Shown here one piece after another: positions 5,782-9,850 of a DNA stretch of 9,850 nucleotides. The notes under the pieces are model-generated. The model worked only from the letters and a program-made list of their open reading frames with translations. It had not been told where the DNA came from and made no database searches. Both the position numbers and the translations under genes were made by a program. Position 1 is the first letter of the stretch; every line of letters starts with the position of its first letter. The DNA comes from Odoribacteraceae bacterium (GTDB lineage: Bacteria; Bacteroidota; Bacteroidia; Bacteroidales; Marinifilaceae): positions 1 to 9,850 of the forward strand of contig JAIRXZ010000185.1 of the NCBI GenBank assembly GCA_031267995.1. Reading direction: 5' to 3'.

Positions 5782-6732
5782 ATGAAGCAAGTTATTTATC
5801 CCGTTGACAGGGAGAGGCTCGCGGCCGAGCTGACCGAGGAGCGGTTCCTCAGAAAGACCAACAAGGGGATGAACGAGATTTACTCGTTCAGCGCCCCCGA
5901 TGCCCCCAACCTGATGCGCGAGGTGGGACGACTGCGCGAGCTGACGTTCCGCACGGCCGGCGGCGGGACGGGGAACGAGGTGGACGTGGACGAGTTCGAC
6001 GCGGACGAGCGACACCCGTACCAGCAGCTGATCGTGTGGGACCCGAAGGAACGGGAGATCCTGGGCGGGTATCGCTACGCGCTTTGCGATGACGTGCCGC
6101 TGAACGAGGCGGGGGAACCGAACCTGGCGACGACGGAGCTGTTCGCGATGTCGGAGAGGTTCAAGCGGGATTACCTGCCGCGGACGATCGAGCTGGGGCG
6201 ATCCTTCGTGCAGCCGCTGTACCAGTCGACGAAGATGGGGCGAAAGTCGCTTTTCGCGCTGGATAACCTGTGGGACGGGCTGGGGGCGCTGACGGTGGAT
6301 AATCCCGGGATGGAGTATTTTTTCGGGAAGGCTACCATGTACACGAGCTTTAATATCGAGGCGCGCGACTTGCTGCTGTATTTCATGCGACGGTATTTTA
6401 ACGACACGGGGGAGCTGGTGAGGCCTATCCACCCGCTGGAGATCCGGCTGGACGAGGAGCGGTTCGCCCGCGTGCTGGACGGGACGACGTACGAGGAGAA
6501 TTACAAGATCCTGTCGCGCCAGGTGCGTGATCACGGGGAGAATATCCCGCCGCTGGTGAACGCTTACATGAGCTTGTCGCCGTCGATGAGGACGTTCGGG
6601 ACGGCCATTAACCCGACGTTCGGCGGGGTGGAGGAGACCGCCTTGCTGATTACCATCGCGGACGTGTACGAGACCAAGAAAGCCCGGCATGTCTCCACGT
6701 ATATCCCCCGCCTGCTGAGGCGCAGGAGGTAG
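5782..6732 (+). CDS. glsB: GNAT-fold N-acyltransferase of glycine-lipid synthesis
   Basis: The 316-residue protein resembles the OlsB/GlsB (hemolysin-like) acyltransferases with a GNAT fold. These move a 3-hydroxyacyl chain from acyl-ACP to the amino group of an amino acid, glycine in Bacteroides. Recognisable blocks are MREVGRLRELTFR (45-57), FRTAGGGTG (56-64), QLIVWDPKEREILGGYRYAL (82-101), RTIELGRSFVQPLYQS (134-149), LFALDNLWDGLG (157-168), and NIPPLVNAYMSLSPSMRTFGTAIN toward the C-terminus. It is soluble or peripheral, with a very basic end (RLLRRRR). The ATG at 5782 fits homologues better than the TTG at 5773. It lies 27 nt after the O-acyltransferase gene, so the pair should be one operon carrying out both acylations. 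Confidence in the family is high; glycine as substrate is inference from taxonomy. Confidence 0.88.
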   Translation: MKQVIYPVDRERLAAELTEERFLRKTNKGMNEIYSFSAPDAPNLMREVGRLRELTFRTAGGGTGNEVDVDEFDADERHPYQQLIVWDPKEREILGGYRYALCDDVPLNEAGEPNLATTELFAMSERFKRDYLPRTIELGRSFVQPLYQSTKMGRKSLFALDNLWDGLGALTVDNPGMEYFFGKATMYTSFNIEARDLLLYFMRRYFNDTGELVRPIHPLEIRLDEERFARVLDGTTYEENYKILSRQVRDHGENIPPLVNAYMSLSPSMRTFGTAINPTFGGVEETALLITIADVYETKKARHVSTYIPRLLRRRR

Positions 6733-6772
6733 GGGGACGGGGGCATCGCCACGTTCCTCGCGCGTTCATCCT

Positions 6773-6835
6773 CACGTTACTTGCCCGTCCATTGCCACGT
6801 TACTTGTCCGGCCATTGCCGCGTTACTCGTCCGGC
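6773..6835. repeat. 23-bp tandem repeats between convergent genes
   Basis: Two full 23-bp units, CACGTTACTTG... at 6773-6795 and 6796-6818, differ at two positions. A third partial copy (6819-6835) runs into the 3' end of the minus-strand phosphoesterase gene and contains its stop codon. The intergenic copies look like duplications of that gene end. They lie between convergent genes. No strong terminator hairpin was found here. Confidence 0.75.
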
Positions 6836-7560
6836 GGGGAATACTTCACCACCTTGTCATCCTTCAGGAGATAGAGTTTTTGGTTATCCAGCAGGCAGAC
6901 GTTGCCCTTGATCACGGGATCGGGATCGCGGTGCTGGGTATGTCCGATCACCTGCACGATAGAATCGTCGAAATGCGCCGGCTCGTCGAAAAGCTCCGAG
7001 GCATCCGCCCACAGCGGGCTTCCCGACGCGTGATAACCTCCGCGGCTCCAGGAAACCTCGTTAAACGCGGCCATGTCGCGGGCGAACAGCCCGTTCAACT
7101 GCCCCTCCAGCGTCTCCCCGTGGCGCGAAAGATCGGCAGCGTGAGCGTCGAACCACCCCTTGGTCACCCCCGCGTGGACAAACAGGAAGCGCCCCACCTG
7201 CCTGCAAACCTGGAACAGGGGGGCCGTCTCGCCCGTCAACAGCTCGTGATACGCTCGGTAAAAACGACGATCGAAACGACTGCAAGCGTACTCCGGATCG
7301 TGGTAATGCAACTCGTGATTGCCCACCAGCAGCGTGACCCGCGCGGGATTCTGCCGCTTGAACTCGACGATGCGCGTCAGCCCCCGGTAAGCGTCCGCTT
7401 GCTTGAACCCCTCCGCCGGGTACGGGTCGGTATAATCGCCCAGGAACACCACCTCCCCGTCGTGCTCCAGCGCGGGCAGCCAGAAATCCCGCCCGTGCAC
7501 GTCGGGGACAATCATGATGCCGGTCGCCTGCCCTTTCACCATGCCGGCCGCCTCCTTCAC
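6823..7560 (-). CDS. Calcineurin-like metallophosphoesterase
   Basis: This 245-residue cytoplasmic protein has the ordered metal-binding motifs of PPP-type phosphoesterases: PDVHGR (D20, H22), GDYTDPY (D42), GNHE (80-83), HAGV (H129) and GHTQ (H207). It is therefore probably a two-metal phosphatase acting on phosphoproteins, nucleotides or another phosphoester. The substrate cannot be read from sequence. There is no signal peptide or membrane segment. Read from GTG at 7560, its start overlaps the stop of the upstream methyltransferase gene (GTGA), implying translational coupling; an ATG six codons in (7542) is the other possible start. Its end faces glsB. The fold is certain; the biological role is unknown. 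Confidence 0.88.
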   Translation of the reverse strand: MKEAAGMVKGQATGIMIVPDVHGRDFWLPALEHDGEVVFLGDYTDPYPAEGFKQADAYRGLTRIVEFKRQNPARVTLLVGNHELHYHDPEYACSRFDRRFYRAYHELLTGETAPLFQVCRQVGRFLFVHAGVTKGWFDAHAADLSRHGETLEGQLNGLFARDMAAFNEVSWSRGGYHASGSPLWADASELFDEPAHFDDSIVQVIGHTQHRDPDPVIKGNVCLLDNQKLYLLKDDKVVKYSPPDE

Positions 7561-8309
7561 CGCCCGTCCTCCAGCGCCACCGTCCGTTTCTTCAGGAATT
7601 TGAGGACGAGGTAGATCACCACCGACGCGCCGCCCGCGTAAAGCAGCGCGTAATTATACGTCGGGACGATCTTCAGCGACTCCCCGCCGAGGTGAAACAG
7701 CGCGAACCCGAGGAAGATGGCGCAAAACCCGTTCTTCTCCTTCTTCAGCACCTTCTTCCAGCTAAAGGGCAGGTCGCACCGGCGATAGCCCCGCGGGTCG
7801 GGCAGGAAAGCGGGCGTCCTCGCCGCCCATGTCGTGTACGCCTCGCCGAACTTTCCCCTCAGGAACTGCTCCTCGGCAAACATGATGCGCTCGTAATAGA
7901 TCCAGTACACCAGCGAGAAAATCACCGCGAACCACGCGTGTTGCGGCAGCATCGCCACCCCCAGCCACATCAGGTAATTGCCCAGGTACAGGGGGTGCCG
8001 CACGACGCTGTAAATGCCCGACGTGTTCAAGCTATCGGCCACCTGCCCCGCGCCGGTATTGCGCCCGGAGGTGTTGCGGGGCGTGTACCCCACCGTGAAA
8101 CCCCTCACCAGCAGCCCCAGCAGGCTCACCGCCAGGCACGCCAGCTCGTAATACGACTCGTGCGCCGTCCTGATGCCCGCGGGCGTTTCCACGTAATCCT
8201 CCTTCCACATGTAGAGCGCCAAACACGCCACCAACCAAAAGAGCGGCAGGTAACTCCGCCACCGGAAGAGCCATCTGCCCTGTTTCTCGAATTCTTCTAA
8301 AAGTGCCAT
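7557..8309 (-). CDS. Membrane methyltransferase, isoprenylcysteine/phospholipid methyltransferase type
   Basis: The 250-residue integral membrane protein has hydrophobic segments near 20-37, 53-74, 108-135, 196-207 and 217-237. Its catalytic region matches the ICMT/phospholipid methyltransferase fold, which uses S-adenosylmethionine: GIYSVVRHPLYLGNYLMWLG (98-117) is the RHPxYxGN cofactor-binding segment, and E140 with EEQFLRGKFGEAYTTWAARTPAFLP (146-170) is the usual distal motif. The acceptor is probably a membrane lipid or lipid-linked molecule, but nothing fixes which one. The ATG at 8309 (MALLEEFEKQGRW) fits; the frame is open 26 codons further upstream without family features. It heads a minus-strand pair with the coupled phosphoesterase. 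It is divergent from the repeat-protein gene, with 160 nt between them. No clear promoter was found for it. Confidence 0.85.
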   Translation of the reverse strand: MALLEEFEKQGRWLFRWRSYLPLFWLVACLALYMWKEDYVETPAGIRTAHESYYELACLAVSLLGLLVRGFTVGYTPRNTSGRNTGAGQVADSLNTSGIYSVVRHPLYLGNYLMWLGVAMLPQHAWFAVIFSLVYWIYYERIMFAEEQFLRGKFGEAYTTWAARTPAFLPDPRGYRRCDLPFSWKKVLKKEKNGFCAIFLGFALFHLGGESLKIVPTYNYALLYAGGASVVIYLVLKFLKKRTVALEDGR

Positions 8310-8433
8310 ACGTTTCGTTTTGATTTGATACCGCGAAGTAACCATAAATAGTTGAGAAAGATTCGGGAAGGACGCCCCGGGTTCCATAAAAAACGTGAAC
8401 GACGACCGACGGGAGATCGCGCCGTTTTTTCTT

Positions 8434-8441
8434 TACCTTTG
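8434..8441 (+). promoter_or_regulatory. Probable -7 element of the repeat-protein gene
   Basis: TACCTTTG exactly matches the Bacteroidota -7 consensus and the rplU element, 28 nt before the ATG at 8470. No TTG lies at the expected distance upstream, so the promoter may be weak or need an activator. It rules against a longer reading frame from 8395. Confidence 0.5.
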
Positions 8442-8469
8442 GCCGCGTGAAACGAAAAACAATTACAGT

Positions 8470-9465
8470 ATGACGAACAAACAAACCGCCCCCGGCAAGA
8501 ACACCCCGTCGCCCGCCACCGGGGAACCCGTCGACGTGTACGTGGCAGGCCATTTCGCGGACGCGCTCGGCGCCTACACCGGGGCAGTGCTATGGAAAAA
8601 CGGCGTGGCGACGCCCCTCGCCGGCGGCACCGTCGCGTACTCGGTCTTCGTGTCGGGCGACGACGTCTACGTGGCGGGAGCGGAACGCGTCCCCGGCCTC
8701 CCCGGCGTGGCCACGTTATGGAAAAACGGCGTGGCCACCGCCCTCACCGACGGCACGCGCGACGCCGGCGCGTGCTCGGTATTCGTGTCGGGCGGCGACG
8801 TCCACGTGGCGGGAACCGAAAACAACGCGGACGGTAATCCCGTGGCCACGGTATGGAAAAACGGCACGGCAATCGTCCTCTCCGCCGCGAAAATCTCTTT
8901 TGCCTACTCGGTCTTCGTGTCGGGCGGCGACGTTTACGTGGCGGGAAGCGAAAATCGGGTAGCCACGCTATGGAAAAACGGCGTGGCGACGCCCCTCGCC
9001 GGCGGCGTCATGGCACACTCGGTCTTCGTGTCGGGCGCCGACGCGTACGTGGCGAGGATCGACAAACCGGGGGCAACCACCATCCCCGTGCTATGGAAAA
9101 ACGGCGTGGCAACGCCCCTCGCCCGCGACGCGAACCACGTGACGGCCGGGTCGGTCTTCGTGTCGGGCGGCGACGTGTACGTGACAGGAACGGCAACCAT
9201 ACTCGACAACCTGCTCGCCGAAAACAAGTACGATAGCATCGCCACGCTATGGAAAAACGGCGTGCCAACCCCCCTGAACGACGCGACAAATAACATGTCA
9301 GCAGGCCAGGTTCGCGTATCGGGTGGCGACGTCTACGTGGCGGGACACGAATTTCTCCCGGACGGTTATCATCCCGTGGCCGTGCTATGGAAAAACGGCG
9401 TGCCGACCGTCCTCGGTGATCGCGCCTTCGCCGCGTCCGTCTTCGTGAAAACATCGAAACAGTAA
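8470..9465 (+). CDS. Seven-repeat protein, predicted beta-propeller
   Basis: The 331-residue protein is almost entirely repeats of 39-52 residues. Each carries DVYVAG, then VATLWKNGVATPL, then YSVFVSGGD. The Trp of WKNG occurs seven times (residues 42, 84, 129, 168, 209, 261, 307). The chain starts inside one repeat at VDVYVAG (21-27) and ends with the complementary strand ASVFVKT, so the last repeat would be completed by the first, the 'Velcro' closure of a seven-bladed propeller. The fold is inference from this arithmetic. Similar WKNG/VYVAG repeats are known to me from Bacteroidota hypothetical proteins, often secreted. Here the N-terminus (MTNKQTAPGKNTPSPATGEP) is polar and has no signal peptide or lipobox. 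The start at 8470 is supported by the -7 element. No catalytic residues are recognisable; a binding role is plausible but unproven. Confidence 0.82.
   Translation: MTNKQTAPGKNTPSPATGEPVDVYVAGHFADALGAYTGAVLWKNGVATPLAGGTVAYSVFVSGDDVYVAGAERVPGLPGVATLWKNGVATALTDGTRDAGACSVFVSGGDVHVAGTENNADGNPVATVWKNGTAIVLSAAKISFAYSVFVSGGDVYVAGSENRVATLWKNGVATPLAGGVMAHSVFVSGADAYVARIDKPGATTIPVLWKNGVATPLARDANHVTAGSVFVSGGDVYVTGTATILDNLLAENKYDSIATLWKNGVPTPLNDATNNMSAGQVRVSGGDVYVAGHEFLPDGYHPVAVLWKNGVPTVLGDRAFAASVFVKTSKQ
8534..9456 (+). repeat. Coding tandem repeats in the propeller gene
   Basis: The 14-mer TATGGAAAAACGGC occurs in all seven repeats (starting at 8591, 8717, 8852, 8969, 9092, 9248 and 9386). TTCGTGTCGGGCG and close variants recur between them. 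Synonymous positions of Lys, Asn and Gly are identical in every WKNG, which suggests recent expansion or ongoing gene conversion. Segments between the fixed blocks vary in length and sequence. Confidence 0.85.
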
Positions 9466-9466
9466 C

Positions 9467-9481
9467 CCGGCATCGTGCCGG
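9467..9481. other. Hairpin after the propeller gene
   Basis: CCGGCA-TCG-TGCCGG forms a perfect 6-bp stem beginning 2 nt after the stop codon. It is followed by AAAACCCC rather than a T run, so it is not a standard terminator on the plus strand. Confidence 0.45.
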
Positions 9482-9507
9482 AAAACCCCTTCGTCCCGCG
9501 AGGCATC

Positions 9508-9615
9508 CTACCTAACGCTTGGTAGACACCCTACCTAACGCTTGGTAGACACTCTACCTAACGCTTGGGAGACACCCTACCTAACGCTTGGTAGACCCTA
9601 CCCAACGTTTGGTAG
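9508..9615. repeat. Five 21-23-bp tandem repeats CTACC...GGTAG
   Basis: Copies of CTACCTAACGCTTGGTAG start at 9508, 9531, 9554, 9577 and 9598, with spacings of 23, 23, 23 and 21. Each has a CTACC/GGTAG inverted pair. The last copy, CTACCCAACGTTTGGTAG, pairs at all but one of its nine positions. There are no spacers and no coding signal. The array separates the propeller gene from the 41-bp repeats. Confidence 0.9.
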
Positions 9616-9623
9616 GCTCCCTT

Positions 9624-9850
9624 CACGAAATAATGTTCATGAGGACGTTATAAATAAAGCCCCGGCCGGAGTTTTGTTCGCAATGATGTTATCACGAAAA
9701 CCCCGGCCGGGGTTTTGTTCGTGACGACGTTATCACGAAAACCCCGGCCGGGGTTTTGTTCGCAACGACGTTGTCATGAAAACCCCGTCCGGGGTTTTGA
9801 TCGCAAAGACGTTATCACGAAAACCCCGGCCGGGGATTTGTTCGCAACGA
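9624..9850 (+). repeat. Right array of 41-bp palindromic repeats, cut by window end
   Basis: Five units begin at 9652, 9693, 9734, 9775 and 9816, exactly 41 bp apart, in the same family and orientation as the array at 114-345. The centres here are GGCC or GTCC; three units have perfect AAAACCCC/GGGGTTTT arms. A leading unit at 9624-9651 keeps CACGAAA and the spacer end GGACGTTAT but lacks 13 nt of the palindrome. The array continues past the window. It may serve as bidirectional terminators; this is inference. Confidence 0.92.

Noticed and set aside
5167..6690. 507-residue minus-strand open frame opposite the lipid operon
   Set aside because: It spans two well-supported plus-strand genes and has a low-complexity Arg/Pro/His/Leu composition without motifs.
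8395..8469. Upstream start for the propeller gene that might supply a signal peptide
   Set aside because: The added residues are charged and not signal-like, and a good -7 promoter element lies within them.
515..9465. Genomic island or mobile element bounded by the 41-bp arrays
   Set aside because: The interval is dominated by conserved housekeeping genes, with no integrase, transposase or visible composition break.
9542..9724. 60-residue open frame over the right repeats
   Set aside because: It translates the 23-bp and 41-bp arrays only and has no promoter or family features.

Overview
The window looks like a chromosomal core segment of a GC-rich member of the Bacteroidota, most likely Bacteroidales. 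Four things point there. The promoters follow the Bacteroidota pattern (TTG, 18-19 nt, TAnnTTTG) and Shine-Dalgarno sequences are largely absent. The gene block rplU-rpmA-serS-DUF4286-ruvC is present. Two families typical of the phylum occur (DUF6261, DUF4286). A two-gene glycine-lipid acyltransferase operon (glsA/glsB type) is present. No mobile-element gene, tRNA, rRNA or CRISPR array was seen.

Layout. 1-514: no gene; a 'two-hairpin' inverted repeat, an array of 41-bp palindrome-bearing repeats and AT-rich hairpins. 515-1495: DUF6261 protein with a C-terminal bacterial Ig-like module. 1540-2359: promoter, rplU, rpmA and a terminator. 2343-4579: serS promoter (sharing bases with that terminator), then serS, a DUF4286 protein and ruvC, all overlapping. 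4580-4938: no gene; a large inverted repeat enclosing five 23-bp hairpin repeats, then palindromes ahead of the lipid operon. 4939-6732: O-acyltransferase and N-acyltransferase of aminolipid synthesis. 6733-6822: convergent gap with a third type of short tandem repeat. 6823-8309 (minus strand): membrane methyltransferase followed by a coupled metallophosphoesterase. 8470-9465: seven-repeat protein, probably a seven-bladed beta-propeller. 9466-9850: no gene; a 23-bp tandem array, then the same 41-bp array as at the left end, running off the window.

How the genes work together. rplU/rpmA/serS serve translation and ruvC resolves Holliday junctions. The glsA/glsB pair probably builds an acylated amino-acid membrane lipid (glycine lipid). 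The minus-strand pair probably forms a small operon of unknown role. The DUF6261 and propeller proteins are accessory.

The most unusual content is the non-coding repeats. Three unrelated intergenic tandem arrays share a 23-bp period. A fourth family of 41-bp units sits at both window ends in the same orientation and preserves an AAAACCCC/GGGGTTTT stem while its 4-nt centre changes. I see no convincing new multi-gene system. The repeats, the DUF6261/Ig-like fusion and the propeller lacking a signal peptide are the items worth following.
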